64,000 bases of DNA from Acinetobacter soli (GTDB taxonomy: Bacteria > Pseudomonadota > Gammaproteobacteria > Pseudomonadales > Moraxellaceae): assembly GCF_000760595.1 (NCBI RefSeq), contig NZ_BBNM01000001.1, positions 1-64,000 of the forward strand, given 5' to 3'. Of the stretch, positions 36,927 to 46,809 are shown piece by piece. The translations under genes were made by a program, and so were the position numbers. The notes beneath the pieces are model-generated. The model worked only from the letters and a program-made list of their open reading frames with translations, was not told the origin of the DNA and did not search any database. Position 1 is the first letter of the stretch. Every line of letters begins with the position of its first letter.

Positions 36927-37763
36927 ATGACCAAACGTGTTCCAATTTCATTTGAGTTTTTCCCACCTAAAACAGACATTGGTGCTGAAAAGTTAATTAC
37001 AGTACACCAAGATCTACAGCAGCTTCAGCCAGAGTTTTTTTCGATTACATATGGTGCAGGCGGTTCAACACGTGAGCGTACCCTTGCAGCAATCAAAGAA
37101 TTCAATGGTAAAGGCACGCCTGTTGCACCACATTTGTCGTGTATTGGCGATGATAAAGCCAGAATTGCCGAATTGCTTGATTTATATGTTGCGCAAGGGA
37201 TTAACAAAATTGTGGCATTACGTGGTGATCTACCTTCAGGTCAGGTGGGTTTAGGCGAACTGCCGTATGCTCAAGATCTGGTTAGATTTATACGCGAGCA
37301 TTCTGGTGATCATTTTCATATTGAAGTTGCAGCCTATCCTGAAATGCACCCTCAGGCAGAAACATTCGATCAAGATATTCAGCGTTTTACTGAAAAAGTC
37401 AATGCAGGCGCAAATTCTGCGATTACACAGTTTTTCTTTAATCCAGATGCGTATTTTTACTTTTTAGATCGCCTTCAAAAGCAAGGCATTACCATTCCGG
37501 TCGCTCCGGGAATTATGCCGATTACCAATGCCAGTAATTTGATACGTTTTGCTGACGGTACTGGTGCAGAAATACCGCGCTGGATTCGCAAACAACTACA
37601 AGCATACGGTGATGATAGCCGCAGTATCAAAGCATTTGGTCATGAAGTGATCCTGAAACTCTGTGAGCGCCTCATCGATGGCGGCGCACCAAGTTTGCAT
37701 TTTTACACCATGAACACCACAGAACCTACTCGCCAACTCGTTGTTGATTTAGGTTTGAACTAA
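36927..37763 (+). CDS. metF: 5,10-methylenetetrahydrofolate reductase
   Basis: 278 residues from the ATG at 36927 (AAAAGGA about seven bases upstream; the ATG at 36924 and TTG at 36921 are also in frame). FAD TIM-barrel enzyme making 5-methyl-THF for methionine synthase. The family's SFEFFPPKT at the start, SITYGAGGSTRERT and the C-terminal HFYTMN are present. With ahcY upstream and glyA and metZ elsewhere in the window it forms the methionine/one-carbon theme of this region. Confidence 0.96.
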   Translation: MTKRVPISFEFFPPKTDIGAEKLITVHQDLQQLQPEFFSITYGAGGSTRERTLAAIKEFNGKGTPVAPHLSCIGDDKARIAELLDLYVAQGINKIVALRGDLPSGQVGLGELPYAQDLVRFIREHSGDHFHIEVAAYPEMHPQAETFDQDIQRFTEKVNAGANSAITQFFFNPDAYFYFLDRLQKQGITIPVAPGIMPITNASNLIRFADGTGAEIPRWIRKQLQAYGDDSRSIKAFGHEVILKLCERLIDGGAPSLHFYTMNTTEPTRQLVVDLGLN

Positions 37764-37783
37764 CTTTTTTGAGTCACATCCCA

Positions 37784-38503
37784 ATGAACCGTTTTTTTAT
37801 CGAAGCAGATCTTCATGTCGACACGCAACTCTTGTTAACCGAGTCTGTATTTCATCATTGGGTTCGTGTGTTGCGCGCACAATTGAATGATCAGGCTGTT
37901 TTTTTTAATGGTCAGGGCGGTGAATATCATGTCCGCCTTATTGAAATCAATAAAAAAAATGCCACTGTACAAGTCGAGGCATTTGATGCAACGGATCGTA
38001 GCCCACGCTTTAAAGCCTTGCTTGGGCAGGTCATGAGTAAAGGCGATCGTATGGATTATGCAATTCAGAAAGCCACTGAACTAGGAGTCGATCAGATTCA
38101 ACTTCTTACCAGTGAACGCTGTGAGATGCGTCTAAAATACGATCGTGATCAAAAGAAGCTGGATCATTGGCAAAGTGTAGCAATCGCGGCATGTGAACAA
38201 TGCGGTTTAAATCGTGTGCCTCAAATTTTAGCACCCATTGCACTTCATGAATGGTTGCAGTCTGATTCACTTCCAGCGACCAAATTGGTACTGGCCCCCG
38301 AAAAAGAGCAATCCCCCGTTTTGCAACATGCAAATCAGGCACTGGCTTTACTGATTGGCCCCGAGGGTGGCTTGAGCGAATCTGAAATCAGTGCGGCCAA
38401 TCAAGCAGGCTTCATCAACTGGTGTATTGGTGAGCGTGTACTACGCACGGAAACCGCACCTGTAGTTGCTTTATCAATTTTGAACTATCACTTTAGTGCT
38501 TAA
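37784..38503 (+). CDS. rsmE: 16S rRNA (uracil-1498-N3)-methyltransferase
   Basis: 239 residues from the ATG at 37784 (MNRFFIEAD). A TTG at 37769 would add five residues and has no better ribosome binding site. SPOUT methyltransferase: N-terminal PUA-like domain (about 1-70), then the knotted domain with LIGPEGGLSESE and GERVLRTETAPV, the SAM-binding trefoil knot. It methylates U1498 near the decoding centre. It starts 20 bases after metF and is probably co-transcribed with it. Confidence 0.95.
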   Translation: MNRFFIEADLHVDTQLLLTESVFHHWVRVLRAQLNDQAVFFNGQGGEYHVRLIEINKKNATVQVEAFDATDRSPRFKALLGQVMSKGDRMDYAIQKATELGVDQIQLLTSERCEMRLKYDRDQKKLDHWQSVAIAACEQCGLNRVPQILAPIALHEWLQSDSLPATKLVLAPEKEQSPVLQHANQALALLIGPEGGLSESEISAANQAGFINWCIGERVLRTETAPVVALSILNYHFSA

Positions 38504-38773
38504 CATTTTGGTGATCTAATCACCTCAACTTCATATTCAACAAGCGATGCGCTATTAATCGCTAAAATCTATAAGTTAGATCACGCAGGGTTTTTTTCAA
38601 AAAAAATCTGGTCAGTGTGGTCTGACCTCGCTATACAGGTAAAGGCGAACTTTATTGAATTTTGATATTTTTTGACTGTGAGAAGTATCGAACTAATGAT
38701 ATATTCGATTGAATTTAGCCCATTACACCCCCTGTATTTGACTAGTTAAACACTTGTAACAACCGAGACTCAG

Positions 38774-41044
38774 ATGGACGATCAATCATTAAAACAGGCT
38801 GCTTTGTATTACCACGAAAACCCAACTCCGGGGAAAATCAGCGTTACGCCGAGTAAGCAGCTTGTCAATCAGCATGACTTAGCACTTGCATACTCACCTG
38901 GCGTTGCGGCTCCATGTTTAGAGATTGAACGTGATCCTTCAGCTGCTGCAAAATATACGGCACGTGGTAACTTGGTCGCCGTTGTCAGTAATGGTACTGC
39001 TGTTTTAGGTCTAGGCAATATCGGACCTTTGGCATCTAAGCCAGTGATGGAAGGTAAAGGCGTTTTATTTAAAAAATTCGCTGGTGTAGATGTATTTGAC
39101 ATCGAAATTGATGAAAATGATCCAGACAAAATTGTGGATATTGTTGCAGCGTTAGAACCTACTTTTGGTGGGATCAACCTTGAAGACATCAAAGCGCCAG
39201 AATGTTTTTATATCGAGAAAAAACTTCGTGAACGCATGAACATTCCTGTGTTTCATGACGATCAGCACGGAACAAGTATTATTGTCGGTTCTGCCCTATT
39301 AAATGCACTTCAAATCGTCAACAAAAAGATTGAAGACATTAAAATTGTGGCATCAGGCGCAGGTGCAGCGGCACTTTCTTGCTTAGATTTACTTTGTGCT
39401 ATTGGCGTAAATAAAGAAAATATTATCGTTGCGGACTCACGCGGCCTAATCACAACTTCTCGTGACGGCTTGGACGATTCCAAAAAACGTTATGTTCAAG
39501 ACATTACTGCCACTCAACTTCACGAAGTGATGGCGGGAGCAGATATGTTCCTTGGCCTTTCAGCTGCGGGTATTCTCACCAAAGAAATGGTGAAGGTGAT
39601 GGCTGAAAACCCAATCATCTTTGCTTTGGCCAACCCAGATCCTGAAATTTTACCTGAAGATGCGCATGCTGTGCGTCCAGATGTCATTATGGCAACTGGT
39701 CGTTCAGACTATCCAAACCAAGTAAACAACGCACTGTGCTTCCCGTACATTTTCCGTGGCGCATTGGATGTGGGCGCAACCACAATCAATGAAGATATGA
39801 AGATTGCTTGTGTACACGCGATTGCGCGTATGGCACACATTGAAGCCGATGCTGCAACTTACGGTGAGAAATCAGCATCTTTTGGTCGTGATTACCTCAT
39901 TCCACGCCCGCTTGATCAACGTTTGATTCTTGAAATTGCACCTGCCGTAGCAAAAGCAGCAATGGATTCTGGCGTAGCGACTCGTCCAATCGAAGATTTT
40001 TCTGCGTATCGCCAAAAACTGTCTGAGTTTGTATATAACTCAGCGTTTATTATGAAGCCTATTTTCTCTCAGGCAAAAACCGATCCTAAACGTATCGCAT
40101 ATGCTGAAGGTGAAGATTACCGCGTGTTACGTACAGCACAAATTGCAGTGGACGACGGTATTGCCTTCCCTGTTTTGGTTGGTCGTACTGCTGTCATTGA
40201 AGCCAATATCAAAAAATTGGGGCTTCGCTTGGAAAATGGCGTAAACGTTGAAATTGTTGACCAAGAAAATAATCCGCTTTACGAAGAGTTCTGGAAAGAT
40301 TACTACCAGATTATGCAGCGTAAAGGCGTGACTGTTGAATATGCTCAACGTGAAGCTCGTCGCCGCTCGACCTTAATTGCAGCGATGCTGGTGAAGTTTG
40401 GTAAAGCAGACGGTATGCTTTGCGGTACTTATAGTAGCTACGATATTCATTTAGACTTTGTTAGCAACATTATTGGGCTTAAAGAAGGTTCAAATACGTT
40501 CTTCACTCTCAATGCCTTGATGCTTGAAGATCGTAACTTGTTTATTGCAGATACTTATGTCAATACCAATCCAAGCGCAGAACAACTGGTCGAAATGACT
40601 ATTCTGGCAGCTGAAGAAGTGCGTCGTTTTGGTATTACACCACGTGTTGCACTCCTTTCACACTCAAGCTTTGGTAGCAATCAGCATGATCCAAGTGCGC
40701 AAAAAATGCGTGAAGTGCATCGTTTACTCAGTGAACGTGCGCCTGAGCTTGAAGTTGAAGGCGAAATGCACGGTGATGCAGCACTTGATGAGAGCATTCG
40801 TCATTCTGCATTCCCAAGCTCAAGCTTTAAAGGTTCTGCAAACTTGTTGATCATGCCAAATCTTGATGCGGCAAACATTTCGTTTAACCTGTTAAAAGCA
40901 ACGTCTGGTAACAACGTGACGATTGGCCCAATTTTGCTTGGTGCTGCAAAACCTGTACATATCTTGACGCCAACAGCAACAACACGTCGTGTGTTAAACA
41001 TGACCGCCTTGACTGTAGCAGAAATTCAGCAAAGTGAAGCATAA
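38774..41044 (+). CDS. maeB: NADP-dependent malic enzyme, two-domain (MaeB)
   Basis: 756 residues. Decarboxylates malate to pyruvate with NADPH formation. The malic enzyme part spans about 1-425 ([20 protein letters not shown] and the NADP region [11 protein letters not shown]). The phosphotransacetylase-like C-terminal domain (about 430-750) is usually regulatory, often responding to acetyl-CoA. It is monocistronic, with a 270-base leader that contains a GntR-type palindrome (see findings). Confidence 0.97.
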   Translation: MDDQSLKQAALYYHENPTPGKISVTPSKQLVNQHDLALAYSPGVAAPCLEIERDPSAAAKYTARGNLVAVVSNGTAVLGLGNIGPLASKPVMEGKGVLFKKFAGVDVFDIEIDENDPDKIVDIVAALEPTFGGINLEDIKAPECFYIEKKLRERMNIPVFHDDQHGTSIIVGSALLNALQIVNKKIEDIKIVASGAGAAALSCLDLLCAIGVNKENIIVADSRGLITTSRDGLDDSKKRYVQDITATQLHEVMAGADMFLGLSAAGILTKEMVKVMAENPIIFALANPDPEILPEDAHAVRPDVIMATGRSDYPNQVNNALCFPYIFRGALDVGATTINEDMKIACVHAIARMAHIEADAATYGEKSASFGRDYLIPRPLDQRLILEIAPAVAKAAMDSGVATRPIEDFSAYRQKLSEFVYNSAFIMKPIFSQAKTDPKRIAYAEGEDYRVLRTAQIAVDDGIAFPVLVGRTAVIEANIKKLGLRLENGVNVEIVDQENNPLYEEFWKDYYQIMQRKGVTVEYAQREARRRSTLIAAMLVKFGKADGMLCGTYSSYDIHLDFVSNIIGLKEGSNTFFTLNALMLEDRNLFIADTYVNTNPSAEQLVEMTILAAEEVRRFGITPRVALLSHSSFGSNQHDPSAQKMREVHRLLSERAPELEVEGEMHGDAALDESIRHSAFPSSSFKGSANLLIMPNLDAANISFNLLKATSGNNVTIGPILLGAAKPVHILTPTATTRRVLNMTALTVAEIQQSEA

Positions 41045-41131
41045 GCCTTTGCTTTATTGAAAAGCACATTTTTGTGACTTGTGAAAACCTCTGTTCTGTA
41101 GCATGATTGCTTAAGGAACAGAGGTTTTTTC

Positions 41132-42373
41132 ATGCACGTGTATTTAGTCGGCGGCGCCGTTCGAGATCAGCTTTTAGGTCATTCCTATCACGAAAAAGAT
41201 TACGTGGTAGTGGGTGCAACCCCACAACAATTACTCGATCAAGGTTTTACCCCCGTGGGGAAAGATTTCCCCGTTTTTCTACATCCAAAAACAAAAGAAG
41301 AATACGCACTCGCCCGCACCGAACGTAAATCGGGAACGGGTTATCATGGTTTCAATTTTTTCACCGCGCCAGAAGTCAGTTTAGAAGACGATCTGATCCG
41401 TCGGGATTTAACCATCAATGCCATGGCCATGGACGATGCTGGAAATGTTTATGATCCCTATGGTGGCCAAGATGATTTAAACAACCGGATATTACGTCAT
41501 GTATCCGAGGCATTTGTCGAAGATCCTTTACGAGTATTACGTGTAGCTCGTTTTGCAGCCCGCTATACAAAATATGGCTTTCAAATTGCCGATGAAACCT
41601 TACAACTTATGCAGCGGATCAGTGCATCTGGTGAACTTGAATGTTTAACAGCGGAACGTGTATGGAAAGAAACATCGCGAGCACTGATGGAAGAGCACGC
41701 AGATGTTTACTTTCAGGTTTTACGCGATTGTGATGCACTCAAAGTACTTTTTCCAGAAATTGATGCGCTGTTTGGTGTACCGCAGCGGCCAGAATATCAC
41801 CCCGAAATTGACTGTGGTATTCATACCTTGATGTCTTTAAGACAAGCGTGTAAAGCGAACTATTCACTTGATGTACGTTATGCGGTACTGGTTCATGATT
41901 TAGGTAAGGCCCTCACCCCCAAAGAGATGCTACCGCGGCACATCATGCACGAAGAGCGAGGAATCCCACCTGTCGAGGCATTGTCTGATCGGTTAAAAGT
42001 ATCAACACAAACCAAACAGCTTGCGCTTGCAGTATGTAAAGAACACTTAAAATGCCATCAAGCGATGTCGCTCAAGCCCGGTACGTTATGGCGTTTATTA
42101 CAACGCCTAGATGTGTTACGTCGACCTGAACGTGTAGAAGCCTTTATACAAGCCTGTGAATGTGATGCACGTGGACGCCTAGGACTCGAAAATCGTCCTT
42201 ATCCTCAAGCATCATTTTTATATGAGGCGATACAAGTGGTCCGCTCAATCAAGGCACAAGATTTACCCGCTGACATTAAGGGGCCGGAAATTGGCGAAAT
42301 GTTGATTCAGTATCGTATTGATGCGCTTGCTTCACTTAAACAACGTCATGAGCGATCTGAACATAGCTCATAA
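41132..42373 (+). CDS. cca: CCA-adding tRNA nucleotidyltransferase / HD phosphohydrolase
   Basis: 413 residues. Adds or repairs the 3'-CCA of tRNA. Class II nucleotidyltransferase head with GGAVRDQLLGH, the metal-binding loop and the RRDLTINAMAMD motif (about 89-100). A C-terminal HD domain (HTLMSLRQACK ... VHDLGKAL) gives phosphatase/phosphodiesterase activity in the gammaproteobacterial form. GAGG lies nine bases before the ATG. A strong terminator follows directly. Confidence 0.97.
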   Translation: MHVYLVGGAVRDQLLGHSYHEKDYVVVGATPQQLLDQGFTPVGKDFPVFLHPKTKEEYALARTERKSGTGYHGFNFFTAPEVSLEDDLIRRDLTINAMAMDDAGNVYDPYGGQDDLNNRILRHVSEAFVEDPLRVLRVARFAARYTKYGFQIADETLQLMQRISASGELECLTAERVWKETSRALMEEHADVYFQVLRDCDALKVLFPEIDALFGVPQRPEYHPEIDCGIHTLMSLRQACKANYSLDVRYAVLVHDLGKALTPKEMLPRHIMHEERGIPPVEALSDRLKVSTQTKQLALAVCKEHLKCHQAMSLKPGTLWRLLQRLDVLRRPERVEAFIQACECDARGRLGLENRPYPQASFLYEAIQVVRSIKAQDLPADIKGPEIGEMLIQYRIDALASLKQRHERSEHSS

Positions 42374-42410
42374 AAAAAAGCCTCGAGTGTTCGCACTCGG
42401 GGCTTTTTTA
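42372..42410 (+). terminator. Terminator of cca
   Basis: Stem AGCCTCGAGTG/CACTCGGGGCT with TTCG loop (one T-G pair), flanked by A8 and T6. Confidence 0.94.
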
Positions 42411-42821
42411 ATCAAGACAGTCACTTCTTCTGATTAATACATCATACTTTAATATGTATTCAATTCATTCCTAATTTTTTATTTTTTAATCTTTATCTAT
42501 TTAATTCAATTTTATCCACAATTTAACCCAACCAAAATACTTGGTTTAAAATATTAAAAAAATATAGTTAATTCTGATTAATTCACTCAGAATTAACTTA
42601 ATTAATCTTACTAATTTTATCAGAATTACATTAATCCCAACCATTTCAATAGGATTAAAATAAAAACCCAACTATTTTAATATGAATTAATTTATTATTA
42701 TTTAAGTTTATGATTTATATATTAATATTAAACCTTTTTAAAATAAATTATTAAATTATATTTATTTTAAATTGTTTTTATTTAATAATAAAAATAACAA
42801 CTCAATCTATTTGATTAAATA
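42411..42821. other. Extremely A+T-rich leader region of the cytochrome bd operon
   Basis: 411 bases, close to 85% A+T by eye, with no open frame of note. It contains a perfect 11-bp inverted repeat, GTTAATTCTGA (42567-42577) with TCAGAATTAAC (42587-42597). Its half-site recurs inside cydP. Such A/T tracts suit H-NS-type or oxygen-responsive control, but no specific ArcA/FNR-type box was identified. Confidence 0.55.
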
Positions 42822-43010
42822 ATGAAATCAAATCAGAATTTAGATAAAAAGCTAATTCGAGAATTAACTTTAATATTAATCTTAAAGTTAATTCTTCTAA
42901 TATCAATCAAACTTATTTGGTTTGATCATCCTACAACTCCCAAAAACTTTGACCATCACGCTGCTGAGCATATTGCTGGCAGTTTATCCTCAAGCAAGGA
43001 GACACGTTGA
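42822..43010 (+). CDS. cydP: Cytochrome bd small accessory subunit CydP
   Basis: 62 residues. One membrane segment (about 16-33) follows a KKLIRELTL start, and WFDHPTTP comes just after it, the layout of the putative small subunit CydP encoded in front of cydA in many gammaproteobacteria. Its TGA shares one base with the cydA ATG (TGATG at 43008-43012), so translation is coupled. Codon choice in the membrane segment is extreme A/T (ATT/TTA/CTT), and the DNA there forms a 14-bp inverted repeat (42860-42895). No good ribosome binding site is seen. Confidence 0.8.
   Translation: MKSNQNLDKKLIRELTLILILKLILLISIKLIWFDHPTTPKNFDHHAAEHIAGSLSSSKETR
42860..42895. repeat. 14-bp inverted repeat inside cydP
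   Basis: AGAATTAACTTTAA (42860-42873) pairs perfectly with TTAAAGTTAATTCT (42882-42895) over an 8-base loop. Both arms contain the GTTAATTCT word also found at 42567-42597. Confidence 0.75.
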
Positions 43011-44596
43011 TGATTTCAGAAAGCGTTGTCGATCTTTCGCGGTTCCAGTTTGCCATGACTGCGATGTATCATTTTTTATTTGTACCATTGACGCTTGGTC
43101 TAGCATTTCTGCTGGCGATTATGGAAACCACTTATGTGATTTCTGGCAAACAAATCTATAAGGATATGACCCAGTTTTGGGGAAAACTTTTCGGGATTAA
43201 TTTTGCGCTCGGTGTTACCACAGGTCTAACAATGGAGTTTCAGTTCGGAACCAATTGGGCATACTATTCTCATTATGTTGGAGACATTTTTGGAGCACCT
43301 TTGGCAATCGAAGGTTTAATGGCTTTTTTCCTTGAATCAACCTTTATTGGCCTGTTTTTCTTTGGGTGGGACAGATTATCTAAAGTTCAACACCTTGCTG
43401 TCACGTGGCTCGTCGCGATTGGTTCCAATATGTCAGCATTGTGGATTTTAGTCGCCAATGGCTGGATGCAAAATCCTGTGGGTGCAGCATTTAATTATCA
43501 AACAATGCGCATGGAGCTCGTCGATTTCTCAGCATTAATTTTCAACCCTGTTGCACAGGTCAAGTTTGTTCATACGGTGTCTGCTGGTTATGTCACAGGC
43601 GCCGTATTTGTGCTGGCCATTTCAAGCTATTATTTACTTAAAAAACGCGACCTTCCCTTTGCACGCCGTTCTTTTGCAATTGCTGCCATTTTTGGCATGG
43701 CCTCAATTTTGTCGGTCATATTGCTTGGAGACGAGTCAGGCTATGAACTAGGTGATGTACAAAAAACCAAACTTGCTGCAATTGAATCTGAATGGGAAAC
43801 TCAATCGGCTCCAGCAAGTTTTACGCTCTTTGGTATTCCAAATCAGACAGAAATGCGAACCGATTATGCAATCAAAATACCTTATGCATTAGGTTTGATT
43901 GCAACACGATCAACCACAGAGCAAGTGACCGGCATTCAGGACTTAATGCGCCAGCATGAAATTCGGATTCGAAATGGTATGCATGCTTATCGAGAGTTAG
44001 AGCAGTTGCGCGCTGGCGAACGTTCATTAAAAGTATTGACCTCTTTTGAGAAAAACCAAAAAGATCTCGGTTATGGTCTGTTACTGAAAAAATATGCACC
44101 CAATGTTGTTGATGCCTCTGAAGCCGACATTAAAATGGCGGTTAAAGATTCAATTCCAAATGTAAAAGCCTTGTTTTTCTCATTTCGTGCCATGGTTGCA
44201 GCAGGCATGCTGATGTTGCTGCTATTTATTTTAGCCGCTTGGGCCGTTGCAAAACGCAATGCAGAAAACAAACCTTGGCTACTCAAATTTGCGCTTTTCG
44301 CTCTTCCTCTACCTTGGATTGCTGCACAAACAGGCTGGTATGTCGCAGAAGGCGGCCGTCAACCTTGGACAATTGGTGAAGTATTACCAACCCATTTATC
44401 AGCTTCAACTTTAACTTCACATGATGTATGGGGATCAATCTTAGCGCTTGCAACGTTTTATACCGTTTTACTGATTATTGAGATGTATTTAATGATCAAA
44501 TTTGCACGACTAGGTCCAAGTGCTTTGCACACAGGCAAATATCACTTTGAACAGCCACAGCCGCAAACGTTCTCGACTGGTGAGGTAAAATCATAA
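43010..44596 (+). CDS. cydA: Cytochrome bd ubiquinol oxidase subunit I
   Basis: 528 residues from the ATG at 43010 (GGAG eight bases upstream; the TTG at 43007 is in frame). Quinol-oxidising, heme-carrying subunit of the high-affinity bd oxidase. The first heme histidine is in AMYHFLFVP near residue 21. NLY-equivalent and quinone-loop regions are present but the Q-loop is of the shorter type. A second histidine is in [15 protein letters not shown], and the C-terminal [18 protein letters not shown] is conserved. It is translationally coupled to cydP and cydB. Confidence 0.98.
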   Translation: MISESVVDLSRFQFAMTAMYHFLFVPLTLGLAFLLAIMETTYVISGKQIYKDMTQFWGKLFGINFALGVTTGLTMEFQFGTNWAYYSHYVGDIFGAPLAIEGLMAFFLESTFIGLFFFGWDRLSKVQHLAVTWLVAIGSNMSALWILVANGWMQNPVGAAFNYQTMRMELVDFSALIFNPVAQVKFVHTVSAGYVTGAVFVLAISSYYLLKKRDLPFARRSFAIAAIFGMASILSVILLGDESGYELGDVQKTKLAAIESEWETQSAPASFTLFGIPNQTEMRTDYAIKIPYALGLIATRSTTEQVTGIQDLMRQHEIRIRNGMHAYRELEQLRAGERSLKVLTSFEKNQKDLGYGLLLKKYAPNVVDASEADIKMAVKDSIPNVKALFFSFRAMVAAGMLMLLLFILAAWAVAKRNAENKPWLLKFALFALPLPWIAAQTGWYVAEGGRQPWTIGEVLPTHLSASTLTSHDVWGSILALATFYTVLLIIEMYLMIKFARLGPSALHTGKYHFEQPQPQTFSTGEVKS

Positions 44597-45738
44597 TGGA
44601 ATACGAACTATTAAAAATCATTTGGTGGGTTTTGGTTGGCGTATTACTCATCGGATTTGCACTGACAGATGGCTTTGATATGGGGGCTATGGCCATTATG
44701 CCTTTCGTTGGTAAAACGGATACTGAAAGACGTAGCGCAATCAATACAATTGCCCCGCATTGGGATGGCAATCAGGTCTGGTTTATTACTGCAGGGGGCG
44801 CATTATTTGCTGCTTGGCCTATGGTCTACGCTGTCGCATTTTCAGGTCTATACTGGGCATTACTCTTGGTCTTATTTGCGCTTTTTTTAAGACCGGTGGG
44901 GTTCGATTATCGTTCTAAGCTCGAAAATACGACATGGCGTAATGCGTGGGACTGGGCGCTTTGTATTGGAGGTGCAGTACCTGCTTTAGTTTTTGGTATT
45001 GCATTTGGCAATCTCTTTTTGGGAATTCCATTTAATCTTGACGACACCTTACGCTCCACATATAGCGGTAGCTTTTTTGGTTTATTAAATCCATTTGCGC
45101 TGCTGTGCGGTGTGGTTAGCCTCTCTATGCTATGTGCACATGGTGGATCATGGCTGATGCTTCGTACAGAGGGTGATCTGTATAAGCGCGCAGCGCGGAC
45201 AACACGTTATATGTCTATCGTTTTTCTGATGGGTTTTGTTGTTGCAGGCGTTTGGCTGTTTATGGGTCATATTAACGGATACAGCTTCGCAAGCCATATA
45301 AACACTAACGCCGCTTTAAATCCTCTTGCAAAAGTTGTAGTGACCACTGCAAATCCTGGCTGGATGAATAACTACCATACTTATCCGGTCACATTGCTTG
45401 CTCCCCTCATCGCTATTTTAGGTGCATCGCTGGCGACTGGTGGCAGCGTAACAAATAGAGCAGGTTTAAGTTTTACCGGAACCAGCCTAAGTATTATCGG
45501 ATGCATTCTAACTGCTGGCTTTGCGCTCTTTCCTTTTTTACTGCCATCGAGTGTTCAGCCAAATTCGAGTTTAACGCTTTGGGATGCTGTCTCTAGTCAA
45601 AAAACATTGGGCGTTATGACCATTGCGGCCTGTATCTTTGTACCACTCATTTTGCTATATACCGCGTGGTCGTATTACAAAATGTGGGGCGTCATCACCA
45701 ATCAACATGTTGAATCTCATTCACATCATTTGTATTAA
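44596..45738 (+). CDS. cydB: Cytochrome bd ubiquinol oxidase subunit II
   Basis: 380 residues with about eight membrane segments. Structural partner of CydA holding the other half of the heterodimer; it does not bind the catalytic quinol. Signatures are FALTDGFDMGAMAIMPF, APHWDGNQVWFITAGG and FGLLNPFALLCG. It overlaps cydA by one base (TAATG), with GGTGAGG in the end of cydA as its ribosome binding site. Confidence 0.98.
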   Translation: MEYELLKIIWWVLVGVLLIGFALTDGFDMGAMAIMPFVGKTDTERRSAINTIAPHWDGNQVWFITAGGALFAAWPMVYAVAFSGLYWALLLVLFALFLRPVGFDYRSKLENTTWRNAWDWALCIGGAVPALVFGIAFGNLFLGIPFNLDDTLRSTYSGSFFGLLNPFALLCGVVSLSMLCAHGGSWLMLRTEGDLYKRAARTTRYMSIVFLMGFVVAGVWLFMGHINGYSFASHINTNAALNPLAKVVVTTANPGWMNNYHTYPVTLLAPLIAILGASLATGGSVTNRAGLSFTGTSLSIIGCILTAGFALFPFLLPSSVQPNSSLTLWDAVSSQKTLGVMTIAACIFVPLILLYTAWSYYKMWGVITNQHVESHSHHLY

Positions 45739-45752
45739 GACGGAGAACGCTT

Positions 45753-45854
45753 ATGTGGTACTTTGCATGGATTTTAGGAATATTGATGGCCTGTTTTGCC
45801 AGTGTATTAGGGGCACTTTATATTGAACATCATCAGAATCTCGATGAGGATTAG
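45753..45854 (+). CDS. cydX: Cytochrome bd oxidase small subunit CydX
   Basis: 33 residues: MWYFAWILGILMACF then ASVLGALYIEHHQNL and an acidic end. The MWYFAWILG start is nearly identical to E. coli CydX, which stabilises the hemes in the CydAB dimer. One membrane helix. GGAG lies seven bases before the ATG. It starts 14 bases after cydB and ends three bases before the ybgE-like gene, whose ribosome binding site lies in its last codons. Confidence 0.95.
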   Translation: MWYFAWILGILMACFASVLGALYIEHHQNLDED

Positions 45855-45857
45855 ATC

Positions 45858-46154
45858 ATGTCAGTCGATATATACACTCCTTTACATCATCGATTCATAA
45901 GCTGGACTAGACCGATCTCATTTTTAATGGCTTTACCACTGGCCGCAATCATGATGGTCTATCCGAATCTCATGCTTGATCAATATGGAAATTATAGTCA
46001 CGGTGCTTTAACACTGATCATGTTTGGGATTTGCGGTGGATTTGTTCATGGCGTGGGATTTATTCCAAAATTTTGGCTTTGGAAACTGCTCTTTAACCCG
46101 TTAATTTCTTGGCCACTCATGCTGTTGGGCTACGTACTGTGGTATTTACCCTAG
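45858..46154 (+). CDS. ybgE: Cyd operon YbgE-family membrane protein
   Basis: 98 residues with three membrane segments (about 17-38, 47-66 and 75-94) and the GxCGGFVHGVGFIPK region typical of YbgE-family proteins at the end of cyd operons. The role is not established; it is probably linked to bd oxidase assembly. GAGG inside the cydX stop region is its ribosome binding site. It is the last gene of the operon. Confidence 0.88.
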   Translation: MSVDIYTPLHHRFISWTRPISFLMALPLAAIMMVYPNLMLDQYGNYSHGALTLIMFGICGGFVHGVGFIPKFWLWKLLFNPLISWPLMLLGYVLWYLP

Positions 46155-46161
46155 AACTTAT

Positions 46162-46191
46162 TTATCCACCCTGCTTAGGGAGGGTGGATAA
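46162..46191. terminator. Terminator-like hairpin between ybgE and the GNAT gene
   Basis: 11-bp perfect stem TTATCCACCCT/AGGGTGGATAA with an 8-base loop between convergent genes. The flanking T-runs are weak. Confidence 0.7.
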
Positions 46192-46192
46192 T

Positions 46193-46729
46193 TTAAATAG
46201 ATTTATATAGATGAATCAACTCAATCGGCACACATGGTACGCCGACATCTGCATCAACCGGATAAGGTTCTGTATGGCCGCTTTTGATATAGCCTGCACG
46301 CAAATAAAATGCGATAAGCTCAGTCCTGACATCTAGTACATACATTTCAAAAATTTTCAGATTTGGATACTTCTGAAGCGCATAGGCTTCAGCCAAAGAT
46401 AGTACTTGTCGTCCTAATCCTAAATTTTGATATGCTGGTGCTACGCAATAAGTGCCAATTTCAACCCGATCTTTGTTAGAGCTTAAGGCCAGACAAGCAA
46501 CAGTAACAGGACTATGCTGGCTTGCAGTGAAAATTTCTCCAACCAAAAGCGTTACGTTGCTCTTATAAAAGAGCTGCTTCAACTGATCGAAACCAATACG
46601 TTGCCCTTGTACCAGCCCTTGCTCTGAGGTCCAGCTACGCTGTCCGCCAGCTCGATACGATTGATTAATGATCTCGACTAAAGTTGTTAAGTCGTCAGGT
46701 TGTGCTTCTCGAATAGTGAGGTTATGCAT
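46193..46729 (-). CDS. GNAT-family N-acetyltransferase
   Basis: 178 residues. The acetyl-CoA-binding motif A is VAPAYQNLGLGRQVLSLAEAYA (about 116-137), after a beta-strand VEIGTYC. The N-terminus LTIREAQPDDLTTLVEIINQSY is the usual GNAT start. The substrate is unknown. It stands alone. Confidence 0.88.
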   Translation of the reverse strand: MHNLTIREAQPDDLTTLVEIINQSYRAGGQRSWTSEQGLVQGQRIGFDQLKQLFYKSNVTLLVGEIFTASQHSPVTVACLALSSNKDRVEIGTYCVAPAYQNLGLGRQVLSLAEAYALQKYPNLKIFEMYVLDVRTELIAFYLRAGYIKSGHTEPYPVDADVGVPCVPIELIHLYKSI

Positions 46730-46809
46730 GCGCTATTTACACAAAAATTCATACCCTCAAACTACTCTAAATGCACTTTAATTCCAAAAAAATTCAGTCA
46801 GTTATATAT

